A stretch of 22,500 bases of DNA from Prorocentrum cordatum (GCA_963575745.1 CAUYUJ010016143.1:184070-206569); one strand, 5' to 3'. Shown: positions 9,430 to 18,654, counted from the stretch's first letter. Numbers and translations are program-made. Notes: generated by a model from the letters alone, not told the origin.

Positions 9430-9920
9430 CTGTCGGGGGCCTCCTGGAAGCAGGTTCGAAGCATTTTGGGGGCCGATTTGGGGGTTCTCGGGGCCTACTT
9501 TGGGCCTCTTGGAGGTCTCCTGGGGCCTCTTGAGGGGCCTCCTTGGGGCCTCCTGGCGGCCTCTTGGGGCGGAAGGCTCGAGCTTGCGGTTCGTGGTCCC
9601 CCTCTGGGCCCCTCTTGGGCCCGTCCCTCTTGGGCCATCTTGGGCGCCTCTGGGGCCGTCTTGGGGCCCTCTTGGGCTGTCCTGGGGCCCTCGTGGAAGC
9701 TTCTTGGGCCGTCTTGGGCCGGTCTTGGACGCCTCTTGGGCCGTCTTGGACGCGGCGAAAGCCCAAGAGGCGAACATGCGAAAAATATACGTTTTCCCAT
9801 AGGAATGGCAGATTTTTGCTTCTTGGGCCTCTCTTGGGCTGCCTCTCGGAGCGTCTTGGAGGCTTCTGGGACCTTCTTGGTGTCATGACAGGCGTCTTGG
9901 AAGGCATCTGGAGCCATCGG
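9430..9920. repeat. CTTGGGCC minisatellite with AT-rich spacer
   Basis: Degenerate tandem units of about 11 bp, TCTTGGGCCGN/CTTGGGGCCTC, interrupted at about 9765-9825 by an AT-richer spacer. Reading it on either strand gives collagen-like frames rich in Pro-Arg-Gly-Pro or Gly-Pro-Ser-Trp, which are not real proteins. A related array in opposite orientation is at 15905-16365. Confidence 0.85.
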
Positions 9921-10087
9921 AGCGCGTTCCGAAGCCGCCTGCGAACGATCTTGGACGGCGTCCGGCGGTCCGACGAGCCTCCGGGCCCCCCGGGGCCCAC
10001 ATTTGTGGTCGAGGTCCCGGCCCCGGGCCCCCGGATCCGGTGCGCCGTTATATGTATATATACATATACAATGATATGTGTACATAT
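9921..10087. other. Unique spacer with TATATGTATATATACATATA palindrome
   Basis: Transition out of the CTTGGGCC array. Positions 10049-10068 are a perfect 20-bp AT palindrome, and the next 25 bases are also ATATG/CATAT-rich. Confidence 0.7.
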
Positions 10088-10441
10088 ATCCCTCGCGGTG
10101 GCTCACTCTTTACCCGGGGGGGCCAGGAGAGAGGGGGCACTTTTTTACTGCTGGTCAGTGGGATGCGTCCATCGTGGACCCCACCGGCTCCTTTTGAGCG
10201 GCGAACGCCCGTCCTGATAGCTTGGTGGGCGGGCGGAAAGGAAAAGGCCTAGCCGAACGGCTGCGGAAGGGAAAACGGCGGAGAAAAGCAGGGGAGGGAT
10301 TACACTGTCAAGGGGAGAACCCAATAACAGGAGCAAGTCCCTCCAGATGGCCCACTCTTTTCCGGGCTGGGGGGGGCAAGGAGAGAGGGGGCACCTTTTT
10401 ACTGGCGGCGGCCAAGAGGGATGAGCCCATCTTGGACCCCC
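10088..10441. repeat. Duplicated segment family A/B
   Basis: Two diverged direct copies of segment A (about 10088-10182 and 10339-10441) share GGCTCACTCTTT/GGCCCACTCTTTT, GGAGAGAGGGGGCAC and CTTTTTACTG. Segment B (about 10232-10335: CGAACGGCTGCGGA, AGCAGGGGAGGGATT, CAATAACAGGAGCA) lies between them and recurs at 11347-11452. No coding motif is seen. Confidence 0.75.
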
Positions 10442-10725
10442 GCCCACACGGCCCGCGGCCCGCAAGGGCCCGCTCCACCCCGTCCGTTCCCCACATAAAC
10501 GAAAGCGGTCGCGAGGCGCGCCGGAAGCATCCTCGGGCGCCCGCGCCAATCCACGGGAGACAGGACCCGCCATGCAAGGGGCGCGCGTCGGCGCCATGCC
10601 GCGCGCAGAAAAGAGGCGGGGCCCGCGCCGCCCTTCCGGCGGGCGCACCCGTGAGGGCAGCTTCCGACCGCGGCCAAACCCACGTCCACCGATGGGTTGC
10701 CCCGGCACCCCGTCGTCATGCTTAC

Positions 10726-11136
10726 CTTCGAGTAGGCCCGTAGACCCCCCTGTCCCGGTCTACGACGACCATCGCCCGGGAGCGGTAGCACACCCCCGAA
10801 ACCCCCGCCCCGCGCCGCCCACTCCCAGGCGCGCGAGGCGGCCCACCCGATCTGGTGCCACCCCTTCTGCTCGGAGTTGCCCACGAGCGCCCAGGTTCGC
10901 AGCCAGTCCTGCATCTTGGGGCGGGGCGCCTTCCAGCGGCAGTCCCCGACATCCCGCTCCGCAGTCCTGCAAATACTCAGGCAGGACTTCTTCGGCGGGG
11001 TCGAAGTCATCCTGCACTCGAATGGCGCCCTCAAACACCTCCCAGCGGCCGACCAGCCACATCGGCACCCAGCCGCGCACGAATGCTGGGCCGAGGGGCT
11101 CGGGATTGGCAGGGCTCGAGCCGGGCCCACCTGAAC
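10726..11136 (-). pseudogene. Coding-like island with two frame changes, unidentified
   Basis: Read on the minus strand, three consecutive frames look protein-like: about 11120-10970 (FVRGWVPMWLVGRWEVFEGA, then IRVQDDFDPAEEVLPEYLQD), about 10965-10820 (DCRWKAPRPKMQDWLRTWAL, then VGNSEQKGWHQIGWAASRAW) and about 10800-10730 (YRSRAMVVVDRDRGVYGPTR). The last ends at a strong GTAAGC donor (exon edge 10726), with an in-frame stop just past it. It is Trp-rich with high GC at third positions. The second frame change falls in G-runs, so it could be a homopolymer error in the assembly; otherwise the exon is broken. I do not recognise the family. It lies inside the large intron of the PPOX-like gene, on the same strand. 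Confidence 0.45.
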
Positions 11137-11346
11137 TGATACCGGGGTGCCAAACCACGCCAACGGCGACACCCGCCGCCGCGCTGACCATGGCGCCCAC
11201 CGGCGCTCCCTTCCCGGGCGCCCGGGGCGGGGGCTCCACAACTGCCTGCACCTGCAGGAGCAGAAGCGCCAGCCCGCCCGCCCCAGGGCCCACCATGCGC
11301 GCGCGCGGGCCCCGGGACCCGCGGGATTAGGGGGAAACCCCTCCGT

Positions 11347-11452
11347 AAAAGGAGAAGGCCCAACCAAACGGCTGCGGAGGGGAAAAAGGGGTGAGGAAGA
11401 GAGAAGCAGGGGAGGGATTGAACTGTTAAGTGGGGACCGAATAACAGGAGCA
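11347..11452. repeat. Second copy of segment B
   Basis: Diverged direct copy of 10232-10335, sharing AACGGCTGCGGA, AGCAGGGGAGGGATT and AATAACAGGAGCA. The two copies bracket the unidentified coding island at 10726-11136. Confidence 0.75.
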
Positions 11453-11519
11453 TACATTTATACGCACATACAGGGGAAGGAGGAAAATAGAGGAAAGGGG
11501 AAGACAAAGGGGGCCGGAG

Positions 11520-11849
11520 GGGGAAGGCAGAAGGAAAGGAGACCGACGGAGCTGTTCGGCCCCGCCTTCGCCCACCCCAGGCCCCCTGGACCTGCCTCCG
11601 AGGCCCCCCCGCCGCGGCGGGGCCCAGGCCGTAAGGCTCCCAAGCAAGGCCCTGCCTGCAGAACTCCCGACGGGGCGAGGTGCGGTCGGAGGGGGGGCCG
11701 ACGAGGGGCACGACGATGTGAAGGAGGAACAGATCTTTCCGCTGGGAGCCGTGGGGCCGAACCAAAGAGGCGCATTAGTGGAGCCTGAAATGCAGGTCGC
11801 GCACGGTGGGCGACCTCCCTGGAACAAACGTGGTGTCCGACGATGCTGA
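11520..11849 (+). other. Open frame without start, coding-like, unidentified
   Basis: A plus-strand frame of about 110 codons without stops ends at a TGA near 11847. Its second half looks protein-like: GADEGHDDVKEEQIFPLGAV followed by GPNQRGALVEPEMQVAHGGR. A CCTGCCTGCAG acceptor-like site lies at about 11651-11661 and possible donors after 11795. No family recognised. It could be an exon of a plus-strand gene or retroelement, or chance. Confidence 0.3.
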
Positions 11850-12126
11850 ATGGGGAGCAACGAGAGGAGGAGAAGGAGGAAGAGGAGGAGCGTTGTCTCT
11901 CGGGTTCTGCTTCGGCTCCGATCTCCCTCGCGCACCCCCTCCCGGCCCGCTGTGATGCTCCTCCCCCTTCCCGCCGGCCTCTCCCCTGCCTGGATCCTCC
12001 CTGGACACCTCCTCGGCTGAAAAAAGCTCGCGAGATCCTTCCTTCCGAGCTGCTCCACTCGGCCAAAGCCTCACCCCCGAATCACCCCCGAATCGCGCAC
12101 GGCGAGACTAGCCGGGGGGAAAGCAC
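11850..12126. other. Intron DNA, no supported gene
   Basis: Beginning of the large PPOX-like intron on the minus strand. A short GAGGAG run lies at 11862-11890. Open frames show no recognisable motif. Confidence 0.45.
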
Positions 12127-12227
12127 CGAGGAGCTCCGTCTGCGTCAACGGTGGCGATCTGGACGTAATTGCCTCCGCGTATCTCGCGGGACTTCTTGAT
12201 GGCCGACTGCACGCGGACTGTCCACAC
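12127..12227 (-). CDS. PPOX-like (Alr4036-type FMN-binding) protein, first visible exon
   Basis: Minus-strand exon of 101 nt (33 codons plus two bases). It begins VWTVRVQSAIKKSREI and ends with YVQIATVDADGAP plus the first two bases of an Arg codon. A Trp near the start, a basic helix, then Q-ATVDADG-PR is the N-terminal pattern of Alr4036-type domains of the pyridoxamine-5'-phosphate oxidase-like FMN-binding superfamily (family knowledge). Acceptor: a long pyrimidine tract ending CTTGGAG at 12228-12234. Donor: GTGCTT after 12127. Splicing to 5976-6024 restores PRCRTVVFRGF exactly. No upstream start exon is identified, so the N-terminus is missing. The biochemical role, probably flavin-dependent oxidase-like, is inferred from the family only. 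Confidence 0.8.
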
Positions 12228-12237
12228 CTCCAAGAAG

Positions 12238-12296
12238 GGAGGAGGAGGAGGAGGAGGAGGAGGAGGAGGAGGAGGAGGAGGAGGAGAAAGAAGAGA
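12238..12296. repeat. GGA tract (pyrimidine tract upstream of exon)
   Basis: About 19 GGA triplets. On the minus strand this is a TCC run ending 10 bp before the acceptor of the first visible PPOX-like exon, so it could act as its polypyrimidine tract. Confidence 0.9.
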
Positions 12297-12886
12297 AGGA
12301 TGAGCAGAACGAGGACGCGGACCAGAATGAGGACGAGAAATGGGAGGCCGACCAGGACGAGGCACAGAAAGAAGGATGGACGAGGGAGGAGGCAGGATGC
12401 AGGGAGGACGAAGGCAGGACAAGGCAGGAAAAGAGGCAGGAGGCACGAGGGAGCAACGGAGGCAGCGCGAAGCTCGCGGTGGGCGCGCCTGGGGAGGCGT
12501 GGGAACGCCAGAGGAGGGGCCCCGGGGCGCCCGCCCGGCAACAGGGGGCCCGGGCACGGGCACGCCGCCGCGGACAACGACGGGGCGGACCACGCCGCGA
12601 GACCAGTGGATGGCGGCTGGCGGGGGCCCAGAAGACGCCATGGCGCGAGAAGCGGCGCCCGACCGATCGGCTTCACGGCCACTGGGTTGCCATGCTCTGG
12701 CAGGGGGGGGCAGCCGATGCCGCCTCAGCCCACGCGACGGCCCCACGGACATTCACCGCACTCCGAGACATGGGGTTCGGAGGACTGGAGGCCAGTCACA
12801 GGCCAAGAGAAGGGAGGAGAGGGCAGAGGTGGAGAAAAGAACGAGGAGGAGGAGGGAGACGGTGAGAAGAATGAGGGGAAAGAAGC
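12297..12886. other. Purine-biased DNA, no supported gene
   Basis: Rich in GGA, GACGAGG and AGGCAGGA motifs without a clear period. Several open frames exist on both strands, all Arg/Gly/Pro-rich and without recognisable motifs. Confidence 0.5.
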
Positions 12887-13130
12887 CCACCAGCCCTCTT
12901 AGGTGATTTAACGAGTTTTGCCTTCTCTCCCCCTCCTTCCCCTGCACGGGCGAGGGGTTGATTAATGTTTGCTTCCTCATGAATGAACATACCCTCCTCC
13001 AGGTTACCAGCAGCCAACCAGCACCAATGCGGGCCCCCCCACCATCCCAATTACAAACAATGTTAAATCCATGTTGGTGCAAAATCTTGGATCATGATCG
13101 GGGAAGCGGCGAGCACTGTGTTTTGTTTTT
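12887..13130 (+). repeat. Dispersed repeat family, copy 1
   Basis: Shares with 14449, 15375 and 21347 the order CCCACCAGCCCTCT, TTCTCTCCCCCTCCTTCCCC, GGGTTTATNA-like, CACCCCCTCCCCCA-like, CAGCCAACC, ATGCGGGC, a C-run and CCACCATCCC. It ends with a diverged core (AAAATCTTGGATCATGAT) and the right-arm-like GTTTTGTTTTT near 13120. No coding capacity recognised. Confidence 0.75.
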
Positions 13131-13181
13131 CCCACCCCAAAACTGGGTTACTTGTTTTCCCTGCACGCACACCTCACGCAG

Positions 13182-13326
13182 GCACTCCTCCTCCTCCTCC
13201 TCCTCCTCCTCTTCCTTCTCCTCCTCATCATCATCACCATCCCCCTCCTTCTCTTCCTCCTCCTCCTCCTTCCCCTCCTCCTCTTCCGCCTCCTCCTCTT
13301 CCTCCTCCTGCTCCTCCTCCTCCTAA
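13182..13326. repeat. CTC/TCC tract
   Basis: Homopyrimidine tract of CTC/TCC with CTT and CAT variants (ATCATCATCACC near 13226). Poly-Leu, poly-Pro and poly-Ser frames are artefacts. Confidence 0.93.
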
Positions 13327-13458
13327 TTATCCTTTATTCTTCTTCCTTCAAAAAAACTCATCCCTGTCGCACCCCGAGGCTGGTTGAAAGGGCGGGCCGG
13401 GCATTTCGCATGAGACCTCCTCACCATTTATGACCCTGAAGCTTACACATCGGCAGCA

Positions 13459-13690
13459 GCTTCACAAGTGGAGGGCGGCTCGCTTTCAAAATGTGCCTCT
13501 CGCTCTGCCGCCGCGCACATTCGTTTGAAAAAGTTGCAAGAGCTTCACGGATTGAAGGCGGGTGGTTTTCAACATGTGGCTCTCGCCTTAGCGCCGCATA
13601 CATTCGCTTCACGGATTGAGGGCGCCGCCTTAGCGCCGATCACATTCCGCTGTTCAAAATTACACGAGGACCACGGATTCCCAGGGCCAA
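13459..13690. repeat. Three diverged tandem units of about 65-80 bp
   Basis: Units start near 13459, 13541 and 13603. Each contains GCTTCAC, GGATTGA(A/G)GGCG or its variant, a GCTCTCGC/CCTTAGCGCC segment and CACATTCG/ACATTCGCTT. Divergence is high. No gene. Confidence 0.65.
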
Positions 13691-13977
13691 CGTACCGAAT
13701 ATGGTGTTTTGGAAAGACTGAGGACGATGATTCGCGGCATTGAAGTCTAAGGAAATCCCTGAAATGGCGTTCTGGCACGATTCAGGATCGTCAAGACGTA
13801 ACAGTCAGGTTGATCCGTGGCGTTAGTCCCGAGACACATGTTTCGATATGCTTCAGGGTTTTCAAACGGTTGTCTTCCAACGAGGCAGTTCCCTGAGTGG
13901 AAATGAACCCTTTTAGGGGCCTATGAAGAGGGAGCTTGGAGGGAGAGCTTATTCCAACATCGTTGATGACCGTTGGG
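13691..13977. other. Unique DNA, nothing recognised
   Basis: AT/GC-balanced DNA without repeats or a convincing coding frame. Confidence 0.5.
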
Positions 13978-13993
13978 TTTACACTGGTTGTCC

Positions 13994-14235
13994 TCCTCCT
14001 GCTCCTCCTCCTCCTCGGCCTGCAGGCGGCGAGCACGCCTCCGCCGCGCTGCTGGCTGCCAGGGGCCCCCCTGCGGCGCCTCCGGCGGCCGCGCTTTCCG
14101 GGCCCCACCCGCGCCTCCTCCCCCTTGTCTACACGAGGGAACGACCCCAGGCACGAGGGCCCTTTGGTGCGCGACTTTCGCGGGCCACGGGAAGGCTTAA
14201 CTGCAGCGCGCAAGCCGCTGCTACCGCATCGCAGT
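13994..14235 (+). other. CTC tract with acceptor and a possible exon
   Basis: A CTC-rich pyrimidine run (13994-14021) ends in CTGCAG (14022-14027), a good plus-strand acceptor. Downstream one frame stays open to a TAA near 14235 with very high GC at third positions (GEHASAALLAARGP, then RLLPLVYTRERPQARGPFGA). No family is recognised. A frame reading through the tract resembles a signal peptide only because CTC encodes Leu. Low confidence that it is coding. Confidence 0.25.
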
Positions 14236-14448
14236 AAGCCATCTGAGGACCCAGTGCGCCCGCACCAAATTGTCACTCTGGCGAACAGTCACTCTTACGT
14301 ACAGCCGATCCCACCCTCCCCACCCTTCGAGTCGGCGGCGTGCCCAAGGGGGGAGGAGCCGTTTCATATGATTCGCGATAACGCCCGTGACTGGCCCTGC
14401 CCCCCCCCCTGTTCACGTCACGATTCGCGCCGGCGCCGCAGGAACCCC

Positions 14449-15060
14449 ACCAGCGGTCTGGGCGTGGGTGGTTCAAAAAGTTGTGTTTTCTCTCCCCCTC
14501 CTTCCCCTGCTCGTGGGAGGGGTTTATCATTGTCCCCCATAAATGTACACCCCCTCCCCCAGGCGACCAGCAGGTAACCAGGAACCACGAGGACATCATG
14601 CAGAGCCCTCACCGCCATCCCTGTCAAAAAACAATTCAAAACACAATCTGCCTTCAAATTTGGAGCATGCGCAGCCAACCTGGTGCGCTCCCCCCCCACC
14701 ATCCCTGTCAAAAAACAATAAAAAGTACACTTAGGGCCAAAGTCTTGAATCATGTTCGTGAGGACCGCGAGCACTTTGCATTGTTTTTCACAAGGACGGC
14801 GGGGGTGTCAGCAGATGGCCTGCTGCGCTCAGGGCTACCATCCCTGACAAAAAGCGCTACAAAATGCACCTCGCGGCTAAATCTGGATCATGCGCGGCCC
14901 CCCACGATCACAGTCAAGCGGTTTTTGACAGGGACGGCGGGGGTGGTGGCGTATGGCCCGCTGCCAGCAGGCCCACCAGACACAATGATGGGTATTGGTT
15001 TTCGACAAGGATGGTGGGGGCCGACATGTTCCCCGATGTGTGCTGTCACGTGCGCAGGCG
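14449..15060 (+). repeat. Dispersed repeat family, copy 2, with ~110-bp units
   Basis: Leader as in copy 1 (CCCACCAGC, TTTTCTCTCCCCCTCCTTCC, GGGGTTTATCATTG, TACACCCCCTCCCCCAGG), then four related units. One has only a left arm (14611-14696). Two are complete with inverted ends: 14697-14805 and 14835-14943. One has only a right arm (about 14988-15018). Left arm CCACCATCCCTGTCAAAAA pairs with right arm TTTTTGACAGGGACGGCGGG. The core reads like AAATCTGGATCATGCGCGGCC. Confidence 0.82.
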
Positions 15061-15262
15061 CACCTGACACACTCTGCACGTGCCCCGAACGTGGCGCACC
15101 TGGCGCGGCTGGAGTCTGCGGCACACCTGGCGCACGCGGAACACGTGGCACATCTGGCGCACCAGGCGTGCCTGTCACGCTCGGGCCCCAGGGGTGCCTG
15201 GCGCGCGTGAAGCGCCTGGCACGCGTGGCGCACCTCGCCCCAGCGTCGCGCACATGGGGTCG
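15057..15262. repeat. GGCGCACCT minisatellite
   Basis: Degenerate units of about 12 bp built on GGCGCACCTGGC and GGCACACCTGGC. Ala/Arg/His frames through it are artefacts. Confidence 0.8.
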
Positions 15263-15374
15263 GTTTTGGTTCCCAGTAGCTGCCCATCCAAAGACGACCG
15301 CTGAACATGCTGAGGCTCGGGTGTCACTTATGTAATGGGAGGGCCAATGAGAGTGAGCTAGACGGCTTGCTATC

Positions 15375-15625
15375 TAGGGGGTGTCTTGATCACTGTTCCC
15401 AATTAATATACACCCCCTCTCCCACCCGGCCGGCAGCCAACCCGGAACCATGATAACCCCATGGGGGCCACCCCCCCCCCCATCCCTTGTAAAAAATACA
15501 TGACGCATGTTGCCTCTACATTTGAAGCATGCGCGGCCGCCCCGCAGCAATTTTGTATTGGTATTTTATCGGGACGGCTGGGGCGCCAGCAAATCCCACC
15601 TGGCTTCTGGGCACAGGTGGTCGAC
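15375..15625 (+). repeat. Dispersed repeat family, copy 3
   Basis: AATTAATATACACCCCCTCT, CAGCCAACCCGGAACCATG, a C-run, CATCCCTTGTAAAAAATACA, core TTTGAAGCATGCGCGGCC and right arm TATTTTATCGGGACGGC. It is diverged and lacks the earlier part of the leader. Confidence 0.7.
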
Positions 15626-15649
15626 CGACAGGTTTGACACATCAGTGGC

Positions 15650-15904
15650 TGCTGCCTTTTCGCCGTACCGTTTCCGATGGGCTTTCGAAATCTCCCAATG
15701 GCTCTTAAATTGGCCAAGAAAGCTCAAAGCCAGGCCCAAGAGGCTTCTAAACCCGTGGCGTGTGGAGCGTTCTCACACGATATGCTGACATCCGGGTATT
15801 ACTTTATGTGTTGGGAGGGCGGGTGGGAGTGAGCAAGACGGATTGCGGGTGGGTGGGTAGCTCGACCCCTGCCCCTACCCCCTCTCCTGGGTCTGGGAGG
15901 GGGG
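15650..15904. other. Possible fragment of the CTTGGGCC family, then unique DNA
   Basis: GTTTCCGATGGGCTTTCGAA near 15670 and GGCCCAAGAGGC near 15735 resemble the spacer and units of the array at 15905-16365. The rest shows nothing recognisable. Confidence 0.4.
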
Positions 15905-16365
15905 GGGCCAGGGAGTTAGAGCTTCAAGATGGGCCCAAGATGGCTCCAAGAGGGCCCTCGGCAGCCCAAGACGGCATCTGAGATGGCTCAAGATAGCCGA
16001 AGACGGTTGAATATAGCCTCCTACATATCTCCAAGAGGTCCCAAGACGGCTCGGAGTGCCCTTCGAGCCTTCCCAGGCACCCTCCATGAAGCCAAAACCA
16101 TTCAAAAACCTTTACCATCGATATTATTTGCCTCCTCGCTTTTTCGCTTCCAATGGGCTCAAAGGGCCTAAGAATGGCCCCTAATACGGCTCAAGAGAGC
16201 CCCAACAGGAGCCCAAGAGGGCCCAAAGAGGGCCCAAAGAGCGCCCAAGAGCGCTCCAAGAGTGGCCCGAGAGGGTCCCAAGACCCCCAGAATGAGCCCC
16301 AAGAGAGCCCCAAGAGTGCCCCAAGAGGCCCCACGGGGACCCCGAGAGAGCCCCTAAGATGGCGT
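15905..16365. repeat. GGCCCAAGA minisatellite, inverted relative of 9430-9920
   Basis: Degenerate ~11-bp units GGCCCAAGAGG/GCTCAAGATGG, the reverse complement of the earlier CTTGGGCC units. As in the earlier array, an AT-richer spacer interrupts it (about 16085-16150). Confidence 0.83.
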
Positions 16366-16465
16366 CAGTCGTCCTTCAAAAACCTCTCACAACAACATAT
16401 ATCCAAAGTCCGACTTCTCATCCTCCTTGACAACGTCCGTTCCTCCTCTCCTACTTTCCTGCCTC

Positions 16466-16501
16466 CTACCTCCTCCTCCTCCTGCTCCTCCTCCTCCTCA
16501 G

Positions 16502-16548
<47 letters not shown>

Positions 16549-16700
16549 GCAGCATCATCATCATCATCATCATAGTCATCATCATAATCATAATCATCAT
16601 AATCAGAATCATAATCAGCATCATCAGAATCATCATCAGCATCACCATCATCATCATAATCAGCATCAACAGCATCTTCGGCATCATCATAAGCATAATC
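16466..16700. repeat. CTC tract passing into CAT/CATAAT triplets
   Basis: CTCCTC (16470-16499) becomes pure CAT (16500-16575), then CATAATCAT and CATCAG variants to about 16700. The His/Gln/Asn-rich frame is an artefact. Confidence 0.93.
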
Positions 16701-16837
16701 GTGCTAATCGTCATCATCACAACAGTCAAAGTGTGACTGCTAGTATGAGTATTGCTACAACTGTTCATCGCATTATTGACAGTAATACTGATAGAAAACT
16801 AAAAAATCGCAACAGTACAACTAGTAGTATCATTTAT

Positions 16838-16883
16838 ATTACGAGTAGTAGTAGCAGTAGTAGTAGTAGTTGCTGTAGTAGTG

Positions 16884-16973
<90 letters not shown>

Positions 16974-17140
16974 CTAGTAGTAGTAGTGGTAATGGTAGTG
17001 TTGGTAGTAGTAGTAGCCGTAGTAGTAGTAGTAGTAGTAATAGTAGTCATGGGTAGTGGAAGTAGTAGTAGTAGCAGTAAAAGAAGAAGAAGAAGTAGTA
17101 GTAGTAGTAGTAGTAGTGGTAGTAGTAGTAGTAGTAGTCG
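16838..17140. repeat. AGT triplet tract
   Basis: AGT/GTA triplets, pure at about 16875-16971, with AGC, GGT and AAG variants on both sides. On the minus strand it follows the 3' end of the helicase exon as a CTA run. Poly-Val and poly-Ser frames are artefacts. Confidence 0.95.
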
Positions 17141-17281
17141 CTCAGGCCGTTTTGCCGCCGTGGCGTGATTCATCCATGCGCCTCCCGTGGGCCCCTTGAT
17201 GGCCTGAGAGGAGTTGGAGCTGCCCTGCCCCTGTTGGCGCAGGGAGCCCGGGCCGCCCGTGTTTGGCTCGGATCCTTCCCC

Positions 17282-17830
17282 TTGCGCCGCCCGCGAGCAA
17301 CGTCTGATGTCGTGGAGCGTGCACGGGTTGCCTGCAAGCACGGGGGTCAGCTGGAGCTTGTACGCCGACAGTACGAGGATGGTGCTGTTGGTCCTTCTTA
17401 CCCATGGTACGAGGGCCTTCACCAATGCAACCACTGTGCGCGCTTCGTGGATGTTGGCGTAACCGTCGTGGAACTTGGACTGGACCTCTTGCGAGGGGAT
17501 GTGAGCAAGTATGAAGCGATGCTGGTCGTAGCCGGTGTCGCCGCTTCCCTTCGGGGCCATACAAGCTGCCTTGCTCCGGAATCCGCCTGCGGTGTCGATC
17601 AGGGAGTCGTCAGGCTCGTAGTTGCCGTCCTCGTTCTTTGCTGCTTCGTGTTCTTGGTCGGACAACGGTCGTGCGAACGGCCACTCCAGTCCTTCGGCGC
17701 ATGGTCGCTGTAGCATGGGGTCCAGGATGGCGGAGACCGGTCTGCCCCCGTAGAACGTGAGCGAGGGCCACGCGAGCAGGGACGGATGGATCCGATAGCA
17801 CTCCTCCAGAGTGACATTGCATTCGGGCCC
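17282..17830 (-). CDS. UPF1-like superfamily 1 helicase, C-terminal RecA domain exon
   Basis: Minus-strand frame of about 183 codons with clear SF1B helicase landmarks: TLEECYRIHPSLLAWPSLTF then YGG (17783-17800 encodes CYRIHP), matching the QYRMHP...FY-G motif of UPF1-like enzymes; NIHEARTVVALVKAL (from 17455), matching the conserved N-EA region; and STILVLSAYKLQL (17348-17386), matching the 'I-TPY--Q' motif. Walker A and DEAA/DEXX motifs would be in upstream exons and the VDS-QG-E motif V downstream; none was found in the window. The 5' edge abuts a CA/CG dinucleotide tract. The 3' edge is uncertain: the frame runs on to about 17160, and GTGC donors occur near 17341 and 17327. No stops interrupt the domain. 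Function is inferred as ATP-dependent nucleic-acid unwinding, of unknown substrate. Confidence 0.82.
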
Positions 17831-18106
<276 letters not shown>

Positions 18107-18142
18107 AAAAAACACAAACGCACGCCTAGTCTAGTCCTCACC

Positions 18143-18281
18143 CCCACCTTCGACGCCTGGTGGTTTGCGGGTCATCAATCTGACCTTCGGCGGCCGTTCG
18201 GGACGATTCGGGCACCCCCGCAACGCTCTCGTCGAGGCGCAGCTGATGGAAAGCACTCCGAGCCGACAGAAAACCTCTGCA
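18143..18281 (-). other. Possible exon upstream of the helicase exon
   Basis: On the minus strand TTTCTTGTTGCAG is a strong acceptor (about 18282-18294). The following frame FLSARSAFHQLRLDESVAGV then PESSRTAAEGQIDDP has high third-position GC and is open until a TGA near 18142. A GTGGGG or GTGAGG donor near 18148 is possible. It could precede the helicase RecA2 exon, but carries no diagnostic motif. Confidence 0.3.
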
Positions 18282-18294
18282 ACAAGAAACTTGC

Positions 18295-18650
18295 AGGAAC
18301 CAGCAAAAAAATTATCCCCCTGCATATGCGACGACGAGAGCAAGCTCCTCCCCCTAGTCCTCACCCCCTCTCCTCCCCCTCCTCCGCCCCCTAACCCTCA
18401 CCTCCCTCTTGAACGCTCACGATGGAGGGTGGCACGGGCCTATGTCGGCGAGCCCTACGCTGCTGGCGCCCGCGGCGGCAGTCATGCGGCGCGGCGGCGG
18501 GCGACGCAAGGTGGGCGCCAGGACGGACCTGCTCGGGGCGAGGGCTGGGCTGGACCCTGTGAGCGGTCATGGGATCCGCTTTGCCACATGGAAATCGCAC
18601 AGACAGACCCCCAGGGAGTCCCAGCCGGCCTCAACAGGCCTCCCGAGTAG
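18295..18650. other. Unique DNA, no supported gene
   Basis: Mixed-composition DNA with a CTCCTCCCCC segment at 18360-18400. Open frames on both strands overlap without recognisable motifs. Confidence 0.45.
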
Positions 18651-18654
18651 GTCC

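Noticed and set aside
9253-10106. Collagen-like Pro-Arg-Gly-Pro frames
   Set aside because: Produced by the ~11-bp CTTGGGCC array, which in several frames of both strands gives similarly patterned peptides.
13936-14577. Secreted protein with a Leu-rich signal peptide on the plus strand
   Set aside because: The Leu run is a CTC microsatellite, and the frame continues into the dispersed repeat family.
16427-17056. His/Gln-rich then Ser-rich open frame
   Set aside because: CAT and AGT triplet tracts only.
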